DNA of 64,000 bases from Sinorhizobium saheli (GTDB lineage Bacteria > Pseudomonadota > Alphaproteobacteria > Rhizobiales > Rhizobiaceae): the NCBI RefSeq assembly GCF_001651875.1, contig NZ_LNQB01000078.1:366-64365 (forward strand), written 5' to 3'. The notes beneath the pieces were generated by a model. That model made no database searches and was not told the DNA's origin. It saw only the letters and a program-made list of their open reading frames with translations. Shown piece by piece: positions 48,804 through 56,481 of this stretch (the first letter of the stretch is position 1; each line of letters starts with the position of its first letter). Both the position numbers and the translations under genes were made by a program.

Positions 48804-49349
48804 TTATTGCGCGTCGCCCGTCACCACCCCGACGAACGGCAATTCGCGGAAGGCATAGGCGACATCCATGCCGTAGCCGACGACGAAATGGTCCGGGCAT
48901 TCGAAGCCTACATAGTCCGCTTCCAGATCGACGCGACGCTTCTCCCGCTTGTCGAGCAACACGGCGATCGTGACGTTGCGCGCTCCGCGTTCCAGAAGCA
49001 GATCCTTGGCGAAGCGCAGCGTCCGGCCGGATTCGAGGATATCGTCGATCAGCAGCACGTCGCGGCCATGCACGTCGCTGTCAATATCCTTGGTGATCCT
49101 GACGCCCTTGGATTCGGTTCCGGTGCCGTAGCTCGAAAGCGTGATAAATTCGACCTCCGGTGCGAGGCCCGCCGCGTGCATGGCGCGAATGAGGTCGGCG
49201 GCGAAGATGAAGGAGCCCTTGAGGATGGAGATGACCAGCAGATCCTTGTGCGGGCCGCGAACGATTTCGTCCGCCATTTCCCGGTTGCGGGCGGCGATCA
49301 CTTCGGGACTGTAAAGGACTTCGATATTCTTACCGCGAACGACGGGCAT
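48804..49349 (-). CDS. hpt: Hypoxanthine phosphoribosyltransferase
   Basis: 181 residues. It salvages hypoxanthine and guanine to IMP and GMP using PRPP. The PRPP-binding loop VLLIDDILESGRTL is at about residues 98-111 and SIKDI-like and LKGSFIFAADL segments are in place. Followed on the minus strand by the response regulator gene after a 257-base gap with a repeat remnant. Confidence 0.95.
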   Translation of the reverse strand: MPVVRGKNIEVLYSPEVIAARNREMADEIVRGPHKDLLVISILKGSFIFAADLIRAMHAAGLAPEVEFITLSSYGTGTESKGVRITKDIDSDVHGRDVLLIDDILESGRTLRFAKDLLLERGARNVTIAVLLDKREKRRVDLEADYVGFECPDHFVVGYGMDVAYAFRELPFVGVVTGDAQ

Positions 49350-49451
49350 GCGGGTTTCTCCGTTTCGTCAGGAAGAACCAGCCTTCCCTTTTGGGATCAC
49401 GGGGTCCGTTCGAGCAGACGTCGTCGTGATCTCAGGCGCGGATTAGCACAA

Positions 49452-50105
49452 TCAGCGATCGGAAACACTGTTTTCCGCAAAGGAAACCGTCACCTCCGGC
49501 ATTTTTCCGCCGCCATAGGGAAGCCGGGTCACGAACCCGCGGCTCTCGCCGGGGGCGATCGGTGCGCCTTCGACCGTCAGACGCGTCGTCGTTACGCTGC
49601 GTCCGTTGCTCGCCACGTCGACCATGATCGGCGGCAGGCGCTGCTCGCGCCCGGACCGGTTGTCGATCGTGCCATAGACGGCAAGCACCCGCATGCCGCC
49701 GGAATAGTCGAGCGACGTGGTGATGCCGTCGATCGCGAGCGGAGGCATGTCGGCCTGGCCCTGGCCGCTGAAGCCGGCGATCAGCAGGAAGGCGGCGAGC
49801 CCAAGGCCGGTCGCGAGGCCGGCAAAGCGTCGCGACGGCATGGCGCGCAGCCGCGCCTCGACCATGGTCACGACCCGCCCTGCCGCGCTCTCACGGTCAA
49901 GGCTTCCGGGACGCACGCGTATCCTTCCGGCGGGTCGGCGATTGTCGTTGAAGACCGGATAGGGGCCGCGCCGGCCGGCGGCCGCGATCGTCTCGAACTC
50001 GACGTCGACATAATCGAGACGCCGCGGCGCGGCGGTGCCCGAACGCGGGGCACGCTCCGGCGGAATGAGATCGATGCCCGCGGTCTTTGCGCGAAATGCC
50101 TGCAT
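49452..50105 (-). CDS. Conserved membrane protein (FxLYD/DUF3426-like region), unknown function
   Basis: 217 residues from MQAFRAKTAGIDLIPPERAP; the frame extends to 50285 but without protein-like character. One membrane helix near residues 90-108 (FAGLATGLGLAAFLLIAGF) separates a cytoplasmic Arg-rich part from a C-terminal domain resembling those of MJ0042 zinc-finger proteins (VLAVYGTIDNRSGREQRLPPI). The zinc-finger motif itself is absent from the N-terminus here. Divergent from ftsE; a CtrA-like box lies in the shared region. Confidence 0.65.
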   Translation of the reverse strand: MQAFRAKTAGIDLIPPERAPRSGTAAPRRLDYVDVEFETIAAAGRRGPYPVFNDNRRPAGRIRVRPGSLDRESAAGRVVTMVEARLRAMPSRRFAGLATGLGLAAFLLIAGFSGQGQADMPPLAIDGITTSLDYSGGMRVLAVYGTIDNRSGREQRLPPIMVDVASNGRSVTTTRLTVEGAPIAPGESRGFVTRLPYGGGKMPEVTVSFAENSVSDR

Positions 50106-50291
50106 GGGCGTTCTCCCGTCACGGGCGTCGCGTCTTGCGGACGGCGAAGTGCCCATGGCTTTTTGCGTTCGCGCAATGCCCGACCCGGGGAGCGAGATTG
50201 AGGGCATTGCATCAAATCCTGACGACACGTAAACGGAAATGGTTAATCTTTCGCAAAGAGGGCCGTGAAAGCGGCGCCTTTTCATGGAAAA

Positions 50292-50307
50292 TTAACGCTG
50301 GCTTAAC
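50292..50307 (+). promoter_or_regulatory. CtrA full-site box before ftsE
   Basis: TTAA (50292-50295), CGCTGGC, TTAAC (50303-50307): an exact TTAA-N7-TTAAC CtrA box. It lies 90 bases before the proposed ftsE start and 186 bases before the divergent membrane protein gene, at a distance consistent with control of an ftsE promoter. Confidence 0.6.
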
Positions 50308-50396
50308 CAGAGTGCCGCGCGGTTTTGCCTCGGCTGGCGCGCTGGTCTATGCCGGCGGCGGATGTCGAGGTCGTGAAGAGAGACTGGGCTGTCCCA

Positions 50397-51056
50397 TTGA
50401 TTCATTTTGAGAACGTCGGATTGCGCTATGGCATGGGACCGGAAATCCTCCGGGACCTGACCTTCGACATTCCGCGGCGGTCGTTCCAGTTCCTGACCGG
50501 CCCTTCGGGCGCCGGCAAGACGACGCTGCTGAGGCTCCTCTTCCTGTCGCTCAAGCCGACCCGCGGCCTGATCCGCATGTTCGACCGCAACATCTCCTCG
50601 ATCCCGCGCGAGGAATTCCCGATGCTGCGCCGCCGCGTCGGCATCGTCTTCCAGGACTTCCGCCTGCTCGACCACCTGACGACTTACGAAAACGTCGCGC
50701 TGCCGCTGCGCGTGCGCGGCAAGGAGGAGGCGAGCTACCGCTCCGACGTGCTCGAGCTTCTCAAATGGGTCGGGCTCGGCGAGCGCATCAACGTGCTGCC
50801 GCCGGTGCTGTCCGGCGGGGAGAAACAGCGTGCCGCGATCGCCCGGGCGCTGATCGACCGGCCGGAGATCCTGCTTGCCGACGAGCCGACGGGCAACGTC
50901 GACCCGCCCATGGCGCGCCGGCTGCTCAATCTCTTCCTGGAACTGAACCGGCTGGGAACGGCCGTGGTCATCGCCACGCACGACCTGTCGCTGATGGACC
51001 AGGTGGAAGCGCGTCGGATGATCCTGTCACAGGGGCGGCTCGACATCTATGAATGA
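50397..51056 (+). CDS. ftsE: Cell division ABC transporter ATPase FtsE
   Basis: 219 residues if the TTG at 50397 is the start, giving M/LIHFENVGLRYGMGPE and the usual family length; a GTG at 50373 would add 8 residues. FtsE powers FtsX, which activates periplasmic peptidoglycan hydrolases at the septum. Walker A GPSGAGKTT at about residue 35, the signature LSGGEKQR and Walker B LLADEPTG are all present. It overlaps ftsX by 8 bases. A CtrA box lies upstream, so transcription is probably cell-cycle-regulated. Confidence 0.92.
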   Translation: MIHFENVGLRYGMGPEILRDLTFDIPRRSFQFLTGPSGAGKTTLLRLLFLSLKPTRGLIRMFDRNISSIPREEFPMLRRRVGIVFQDFRLLDHLTTYENVALPLRVRGKEEASYRSDVLELLKWVGLGERINVLPPVLSGGEKQRAAIARALIDRPEILLADEPTGNVDPPMARRLLNLFLELNRLGTAVVIATHDLSLMDQVEARRMILSQGRLDIYE

Positions 51057-52056
51057 GACCCGCGCCCTCCGCCGCGAACCCGATCCGCCGCCGCAGCGCC
51101 GCGCCGAGATGCGCGTCCGCCCCACCGGTCCGATCGTGCCCTCGGCCAACGTCTCCGGCCATGCGCTGATGTGCGTCATCGCCATCATGTCCTTCCTCGC
51201 CTGCCTGACGCTCGGCGGCGTCAGCATGGTGCGGGCGACGGCGCAAAGCTGGCAATCGCAGATCTCGCGGGAGATCACCATCCAGATCAAGCCCGACGAC
51301 AACCTCGACATGGAGAAGGCGCTCGCCGATGCGCGCGACCGGGCGCTGACCTTCAGCGGCACGACGGGCGGCACCATCATCGACCTCGCCGCGACGGCGC
51401 GCCTGCTGGAGCCCTGGCTCGGCGGCGGCTTGGACCTTGACGAGCTTCCCGTGCCGCGGCTCGTCGTCATCACCATCGACGAGAACAATCCGCCCGATTT
51501 CGTGGCGATGCGCAAGGCGCTGACGGAGATCATCCCGCAGGCCTTCCTCGACGACCACCGCACCTGGGTGGATCGGCTCGTGGCGATGGCGAGCACCACC
51601 ACCATGATCGGCACCGGCGTCCTGGTGCTGGTCTTCTCCGCCATGGTGCTGACGGTCGTCTTCGCCACCCGGGGGGCTCTCTCGGGCAATCGCCATATCG
51701 TCGAAGTCCTCCACTTCGTCGGCGCCGAGGCGGGCTTCGTCGCCTCCGAATTCCAGAAGCATTTCCTCCGGATCAGTCTCAAGGGCGCCGGCGCCGGCGG
51801 CCTGCTTGCGGCGCTGTGCTTCGCGATCGCCAGCTTCTGGCAGTCGCAGACGCTTGCGACGCCGGAGACCGACCAGGCGACCGCCCTGTTCGGCACCTTC
51901 GCCATCGGATACACCGGCTATCTCGGCATTTTCGCGATCATCATCGTCATCGCACTGCTGACGACGCTGACGGCGCGCCTCACGGTCATGCGCACGATCT
52001 ACGAGATCGACCTGATAAGATCGGATCCGGGCCGCACGGATACCTATCAGGGCTGA
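51049..52056 (+). CDS. ftsX: Cell division membrane protein FtsX
   Basis: 335 residues. The permease subunit of FtsEX: four membrane helices (about residues 44-68, 195-215, 245-265, 290-310) and a large periplasmic loop between the first and second (about 70-190) that contacts hydrolase activators. A cytoplasmic Arg-rich N-terminus is visible. The start codon lies 8 bases inside ftsE, giving strict translational coupling. A YdcF-like gene follows after 106 bases. Confidence 0.94.
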   Translation: MNETRALRREPDPPPQRRAEMRVRPTGPIVPSANVSGHALMCVIAIMSFLACLTLGGVSMVRATAQSWQSQISREITIQIKPDDNLDMEKALADARDRALTFSGTTGGTIIDLAATARLLEPWLGGGLDLDELPVPRLVVITIDENNPPDFVAMRKALTEIIPQAFLDDHRTWVDRLVAMASTTTMIGTGVLVLVFSAMVLTVVFATRGALSGNRHIVEVLHFVGAEAGFVASEFQKHFLRISLKGAGAGGLLAALCFAIASFWQSQTLATPETDQATALFGTFAIGYTGYLGIFAIIIVIALLTTLTARLTVMRTIYEIDLIRSDPGRTDTYQG

Positions 52057-52162
52057 TGCATGTCGCTCTGAAGCGCCCCCGCACGAAGACATTTGGCCGC
52101 GACGCGCTTCAGGTCATGAATCGCTCGCAATCGATCTATTCCCTGCCGTAATCTGCGGCTAT

Positions 52163-52897
52163 GTGAAGAGAATCATGATGGAGCTGCGCGAGAGCGGGAT
52201 GGTCGAAAGGGGCAAATGGCTGGAGCGGGCCGCGCGCCGCCGGCGGTCCCGCAGCCTCATGCGCAAAATACTGCGTCGCGGCTTTTTCGTCCTGCTTGCG
52301 TTTCTCGCCGTCTTCATCGCCGGCTTCCTGCAATTCGCCGATACCGTCGCCTCGCTGCGGCCGCCGCCCTCGCCAAAGGCCGACGCGATCGTCGTGCTCA
52401 CGGGCGGGTTCCAGCGGATCGACCAGGCGGTCGACCTGCTGAAGGCCGGAGCCGGCAAGCGGCTGCTGATCTCCGGCGTTCACCCGTCGACGACGGGAAG
52501 CCAGATCCGCCGCAACACCCAGAGCTCGGCCGACCTCTTCAAATGCTGCGTCGACATCGGCCACGAAGCGATCGACACGATCGGCAATGCGACCGAGGCG
52601 TCGCAATGGATTCACGACCGCGGCTACCGCACGATCCTCGTCGTCACCAACAACTATCACATGCCGCGCAGCCTGCTCGAACTGCGCCGCGCCAGGCCCG
52701 AGGCGGAGTTCATCGCCTATCCCGTCGTCAATTCCGACCTCAAGACCACCAACTGGCTGCGCAATCCGCGCGTGCTGAAGGCCATCCTACTCGAATACGG
52801 CAAGTACTCCGTCGCATCGCTCCGCGACGCGGTAGGCGCGCGTTCGACGAACGGACTGAGGGCCGAGCCCTCGCGCGTGACGCCGGCCGAGAAGTGA
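52163..52897 (+). CDS. YdcF/SanA-like DUF218 protein
   Basis: 244 residues from a GTG at 52163; ATG at 52175 or 52178 gives slightly shorter forms and is almost equally likely. A single membrane anchor (about 39-58) is followed by the DUF218 domain, with DAIVVLTGGFQRIDQAVDLL and TILVVTNNYHMPRSLLELRR as core segments. The family is linked to envelope permeability, exact biochemical role unclear. Probably the last gene of the ftsEX group. I recall a plsC gene next in related rhizobia; none is here. Confidence 0.88.
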   Translation: MKRIMMELRESGMVERGKWLERAARRRRSRSLMRKILRRGFFVLLAFLAVFIAGFLQFADTVASLRPPPSPKADAIVVLTGGFQRIDQAVDLLKAGAGKRLLISGVHPSTTGSQIRRNTQSSADLFKCCVDIGHEAIDTIGNATEASQWIHDRGYRTILVVTNNYHMPRSLLELRRARPEAEFIAYPVVNSDLKTTNWLRNPRVLKAILLEYGKYSVASLRDAVGARSTNGLRAEPSRVTPAEK

Positions 52898-52902
52898 CGC
52901 CA

Positions 52903-52941
52903 CCGGCGGGCTCAGCGATTGAGCGGCCCCCTGCCCGCCGG
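52903..52941. terminator. Hairpin between the YdcF and DUF3108 genes
   Basis: CCGGCGGG (52903-52910) pairs with CCCGCCGG (52934-52941), and a smaller CTCA/TGAG stem lies inside. It occupies the 60-base gap between convergent genes, without a T-run, so bidirectional termination is only probable. Confidence 0.4.
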
Positions 52942-52957
52942 CTGTGCGGCGCCGCCG

Positions 52958-53734
52958 TCAACCGCCGAATCGTGTTGCCGAAACGGTGACCGGACCGATC
53001 TTCGTCGGAATGCGCGCATAGACCGGGGCGTAGACGTCCATGCCGTTCGCCTTGGCGTACCAGATTTCCATCGTCTCCAGGCGCCTGAGGTATTCGACGT
53101 CCTCGCGCCCCTTCCTGTACCCGGCCTTCGGTACGAAGCGGATGCCGCAGACGATCACTTCGCCCTCGAACCCCCTGGTCCGGAAATTTCGCGTCCCCTT
53201 GGGCGTCAGCCTGATGTCAAGCCGCGATTCGCCGTCGAAGATCGGCAGGGTATTGGGGCAGACCCGGGCATTGGCAGGGATGATCAGCCCTGAGAGCGGG
53301 TCGAGCACATTGCGCATGTCGCGGCTCGTCACCGGCACCCAGTTCTTCGGCAGCGGGGTTCGCTTCGGCACCATGCTCGAACGCACGACGTTGCCGTTGC
53401 GGAAGCTGACATTGATCGCGCGCGCCTTCCTGCCGCTGCGATAGGACAGCGAATATTCGGTGGCCCTGAGCCGGTCGCGGCCGATCACGCCGGACACGCG
53501 GGTCTGGCCCGTGGTGCGGCTGATGATGTCCATCAGCCCGGCCGAATTCAGCGTGCCCGAAATCGTGTAGCGATTCCTCTCGACCTCGGTGTGGAAGCTT
53601 GCCCGCGCCAGCGGCAGGCCGGCAAGGGCGATGCTGTAATCCGTCTGGTGCTCGATCTCCGCGGCGAGCGACGCTGTGGAAAACACCATTGCGGCCAGGA
53701 GTGCCGGCGCGCGAAGACCCATGCGCAACTTCAT
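52958..53734 (-). CDS. DUF3108 domain-containing periplasmic protein
   Basis: 258 residues with a signal peptide (about 1-24, ending in SLAAE). The rest is a beta-rich DUF3108 domain: QTDYSIALAGLPLARASFHTEV near the start and a late DVEYLRRLETMEIWYAKANGMDVYAP. Such proteins are predicted exported or outer-membrane-associated lipocalin-like folds of unknown function. Divergent from rpmB, sharing a 344-base region. Confidence 0.88.
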   Translation of the reverse strand: MKLRMGLRAPALLAAMVFSTASLAAEIEHQTDYSIALAGLPLARASFHTEVERNRYTISGTLNSAGLMDIISRTTGQTRVSGVIGRDRLRATEYSLSYRSGRKARAINVSFRNGNVVRSSMVPKRTPLPKNWVPVTSRDMRNVLDPLSGLIIPANARVCPNTLPIFDGESRLDIRLTPKGTRNFRTRGFEGEVIVCGIRFVPKAGYRKGREDVEYLRRLETMEIWYAKANGMDVYAPVYARIPTKIGPVTVSATRFGG

Positions 53735-54078
53735 GCCCGAATGCCCCGTCCTTGTTGCTGTCGCAATCCCTTGAAATGCATGCGGTTTGCGGCTTTTCTA
53801 GGCCGATCGCGGCAAAATCCCCCTGCCTCGACGCCAGGAAGATTTAGCGCATCGGCAGCCGGCTTGGAACGGGCTTGTGCCTCCGAAAAGCAATGGTATT
53901 TTACCCTTCGGCACGCGGAAAGGCGCTGGTTTTTGGCGAACGCGCAGGTTTGGCTTGACTGGCGCGCCGTCACTGACTATAGAACCGCGACTTTCCAATA
54001 ATGGCCAACAGGAACGCGGCCTGGGCTCTGGGCCCGCTACCGCATTGTCCGGCGGCGATAATAGAGAATAGGTGTACC
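53735..54078. other. Divergent promoter region between the DUF3108 gene and rpmB
   Basis: 344 bases. Several small open frames cross it but show no protein-like composition. It holds the rpmB promoter at 53955-53983, leaving an rpmB leader of roughly 85 bases. No ribosomal-protein leader structure could be confirmed by eye. Confidence 0.5.
53955..53983 (+). promoter_or_regulatory. Strong sigma-70 promoter of rpmB
   Basis: TTGACT (53955-53960), a 17-base spacer and TATAGA (53978-53983). Both boxes are near consensus and match the rhizobial CTTGAC-N17-CTATAT pattern, as expected for a ribosomal protein gene. Confidence 0.7.
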
Positions 54079-54369
54079 ATGTCCCGTAGTTGCGAATTGA
54101 CCGGCAAGGGCGTCCAGTCGGGCCACAATGTCAGCCACGCCAACAACAAGACCAAGCGCAAGTTCCTGCCGAACCTGTGCAACGTCACGCTGATCTCCGA
54201 TGCGCTCGGCCAGCGCTTCCGCCTGCGTGTTTCCGCTGCCGCTCTCCGCTCGGTCGAGCACCGCGGCGGCCTCGACGCCTTCCTGCTGAAGGCCGACGAG
54301 AACGAGCTCAGCATGCGCGCCCGCCTGCTGCGCCGCCAGATCGTCAAGAAGGTTGCCGAGGCCGCCTGA
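54079..54369 (+). CDS. rpmB: 50S ribosomal protein L28
   Basis: 96 residues from [20 protein letters not shown]; an upstream extension was trimmed. L28 is a small basic protein of the large subunit near the exit-tRNA region. The CELTGK and [10 protein letters not shown] segments are family hallmarks. Monocistronic, with a strong promoter and terminator. Confidence 0.97.
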   Translation: MSRSCELTGKGVQSGHNVSHANNKTKRKFLPNLCNVTLISDALGQRFRLRVSAAALRSVEHRGGLDAFLLKADENELSMRARLLRRQIVKKVAEAA

Positions 54370-54400
54370 TCGGCGCCAGCACCTCTGACAAGAGCTTGAG

Positions 54401-54433
54401 AAGGCTTGCGGGTTCGTCCGGCAAGCCTTTTTC
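54401..54433 (+). terminator. Rho-independent terminator of rpmB
   Basis: Perfect 9-bp stem AAGGCTTGC (54401-54409) / GCAAGCCTT (54421-54429) followed by TTTTTC, 32 bases after the rpmB stop. Confidence 0.82.
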
Positions 54434-54511
54434 TCGTGTCGCCTGCATTCATCCGCCGGCTGCGTTCGTCGCAGCCTTCATTTCACTGGTGGCATCACCC
54501 AGGATAAAAAA

Positions 54512-55150
54512 ATGCTGATCAACCGATCTTTCCTTGTCTATGTCTCGCTGATGACCTTCGTGGTCGTCGCCTCGAATTTCCTCGTGCAATATCCGCTTCC
54601 GGGGTCGATCGCCGGCATGCAGCTCGGCGACCTCTGGACCTGGGGCGCCTTCAGCTATCCCTTCGCCTTCCTCGTCACGGATCTGACCAATCGCCATTTT
54701 GGGCCGCGAATCGCCCGCCGCGTCGTGGTCGCCGGCTTCGTCGCCGGCGTGACCCTGTCGATGTATCTCGCCACGCCGCGGATCGCGATCGCTTCCGGTT
54801 CGGCCTTCCTGTTCGGCCAGCTTCTCGACATCGCCGTCTTCAACCGGCTGCGGCGTCAGAGCTGGTGGCGCGCGCCGCTCGCCGGCTCGCTCATTGGGTC
54901 GGGCCTGGACACGGCGATGTTCTTCTCCTTCGCCTTCGCCCCGTTCTTCGTCTTCCTCGGCCCGAACGACGGCTTTGCGCTGGAGACGGCTTCCCTCCTC
55001 GGCCTGCTTTCGCTCGATGCGCCGCGCTGGGTCTCCTGGGCGCTCGGCGACCTTCTGGTGAAGATCCTTTGCGGCATCGTCCTGCTGCTCCCCTACGGAG
55101 CCCTGATGAGCGTGATCAAGCCGATGCCCGCCGCCAAGGCAACGGCCTGA
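54512..55150 (+). CDS. Queuosine precursor transporter (YhhQ/VUT family)
   Basis: 212 residues with about six membrane helices. The segment SYPFAFLVTDLTNRHFGPRIARRVV is the family signature of the YhhQ/VUT_1 proteins, which import preQ0 or preQ1, precursors of the tRNA modification queuosine. gluQRS, which modifies queuosine on tRNA-Asp, is 20 kb away in this window. Follows rpmB beyond its terminator; a RIME-like repeat follows its stop. Confidence 0.9.
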   Translation: MLINRSFLVYVSLMTFVVVASNFLVQYPLPGSIAGMQLGDLWTWGAFSYPFAFLVTDLTNRHFGPRIARRVVVAGFVAGVTLSMYLATPRIAIASGSAFLFGQLLDIAVFNRLRRQSWWRAPLAGSLIGSGLDTAMFFSFAFAPFFVFLGPNDGFALETASLLGLLSLDAPRWVSWALGDLLVKILCGIVLLLPYGALMSVIKPMPAAKATA

Positions 55151-55172
55151 ACGGACGATGAGCATCATCGAG

Positions 55173-55256
55173 CCTACGGCGCCGCGCGTCGTATCGACGC
55201 GCAATGGTCGCCGTAGCACTTTGAAGCGCTGCATGTTTCAGGAAACATGCAGCAGC
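55173..55256 (+). repeat. Short RIME-like repeat with two near-perfect palindromes
   Basis: CCTACGGCGCCGCGCGTCG...CGCGCAATGG...CGCCGTAG contains an inner 8-bp GCGCGTCG/CGACGCGC stem; the second module is reduced to GCTGCATGTTTC-AG-GAAACATGCAGC, a perfect 12-bp stem (55229-55254). It sits between the convergent transporter and phytase-like genes and could act as a terminator for both. Confidence 0.7.
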
Positions 55257-55266
55257 GGCCCTGTTT

Positions 55267-56259
55267 CTATTTGCTGAGACGGAATTCGAGCATCAGATTG
55301 CGCTCGAGGATCGAGTGGTTGTCATCGGAGACGACGATCACCCGGATCTCGCCATCGGGCCGCACGACGACGTCGAGCGCTTCCATATTGTCGATCTGGT
55401 AATTCATGTCGGCTTCGAGAATGACGGCCCCGTGGGCGACCGCGCCCGGACGGATGTCGGCGGCCTTGACGCGGCGAATGCGCATGCCGAGGCCGGAGGC
55501 GAGATTGAACCGCCGTTCGAGGAGAAGCAGGTCGCCGTCGGGCAGGAAGGCGCCGTCGGTGACCGAATAGGGGTCCTCACGCACCACCGCGAAGGTCCCC
55601 TTCATGGGCCCCTCCAGGATCGCCGCCAGCAGATTGTCCTCCGGGTCGACGCTGCGTTCCGACACGACGACCGCGGCGCCGGCCAGCGGTCCATCCGCCG
55701 GCGCGATCGCGATCGTCTCCAGGCCGCCATTGCGGCGCAGCTCCTCGACCGGAAACGTAAGAGCCAGCTGGCCGATGGGCCTCGCATGGGTGAAACCGGG
55801 GTCGGGATAGATTTCGATGCGCGCCAATTGCTCGAAGCTGACGATCGCCTGCCCCTTGCGCAGGGCCAGGCCTTCGGCGTCGACCCTTGGTTTCTCGAGC
55901 TGCGCGGCGCCGTTGCCGTTGGTCATCGACGTCACCGTCAGATCGGTCAATCCCTCGAGTCCGCCCGCATCGTCCCTGATGATCGCGCCCTCGACCCAAT
56001 GGCCGGTATCCATCACGGCGACGAAGGAATCGCCGTCCGGACGGAAACGAATCGCCGACAGCGCGCCGAACAGCGGGTTGGCCGAGGTCATTTCGATGCC
56101 GCCGATGAATTCGAGCGCACCGAAGACCCGCTCGTCGGAGCCGACCTGGAATTGCTGGATCTGCCGGCTCCTCACCGGAACGATCTCGCTCAGTGGCTCC
56201 GCCACGGCGACCGCCGCCGGCAACAGCAGGGAGAGAACGACTAGGCTTCGGCGGAGCAT
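55267..56259 (-). CDS. Exported esterase-like phytase-family protein
   Basis: 330 residues with a signal peptide (about 1-20, ending in AVAEP). The Phytase-like domain (esterase-like activity of phytase) covers residues 40-325, a beta-propeller suggested by segments such as FGALSAIRFRPDGDSFVAVMDTGHWVEG and the late VRPDGEIRVIVVSDDNHSILERN. Predicted periplasmic phosphoesterase or phytase; the activity is not confirmed for the family. It lies between the RIME-like copies at 55173 and 56337, downstream of cobT on the same strand. Confidence 0.85.
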   Translation of the reverse strand: MLRRSLVVLSLLLPAAVAVAEPLSEIVPVRSRQIQQFQVGSDERVFGALEFIGGIEMTSANPLFGALSAIRFRPDGDSFVAVMDTGHWVEGAIIRDDAGGLEGLTDLTVTSMTNGNGAAQLEKPRVDAEGLALRKGQAIVSFEQLARIEIYPDPGFTHARPIGQLALTFPVEELRRNGGLETIAIAPADGPLAGAAVVVSERSVDPEDNLLAAILEGPMKGTFAVVREDPYSVTDGAFLPDGDLLLLERRFNLASGLGMRIRRVKAADIRPGAVAHGAVILEADMNYQIDNMEALDVVVRPDGEIRVIVVSDDNHSILERNLMLEFRLSK

Positions 56260-56336
56260 CGGCGGCAGGACCTTCCGGAGGATCGGGAATTTGTGGCTGG
56301 GACGACTTCGCTACCCCGCGAGCGGGCGGCAAAGGC

Positions 56337-56451
56337 TACTGCATGTCTCCTTGAGGCGACCTCGATTTGCGGACGAAGACATGCAGCAATTCAAAATGCT
56401 ACAGCGACCTTTGCGCGTCCGATAAGACGCGCGGCGCTGTCGTTTTGCGAC
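56337..56451 (-). repeat. RIME-like repeat, full copy, joined to a second repeat
   Basis: TACTGCATGTCTCCTTGAGG ... GACATGCAGCAATTCAAAATGCTACAGCG (second module first), then ACCTTTGCGCGTCCGATAAGACGCGCGGCGCTGT (first module). Immediately after comes the end of the other repeat type (56452-56481). It fills the region between cobT and the phytase-like gene. Confidence 0.7.
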
Positions 56452-56481
56452 GTCAGGTGATTCCACCTCATGCAGAACGCT
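56452..56481 (+). repeat. Tail of the second repeat type next to cobT
   Basis: TTTGCGACGTCAGGTGATTCCACCTCATGCAGAACG matches the end of the repeats at 18345 and 60687 (GACGTCAGGTGATTCCACCTGACTGCAAAATGC). Only the last third is present, fused to the RIME-like copy. Confidence 0.55.

Noticed and set aside
52057-52162. Possible further RIME-like copy after ftsX
   Set aside because: Some GCGCTTC and TCATGAATCG strings resemble parts of the repeat, but neither palindrome can be paired, so it is not counted.
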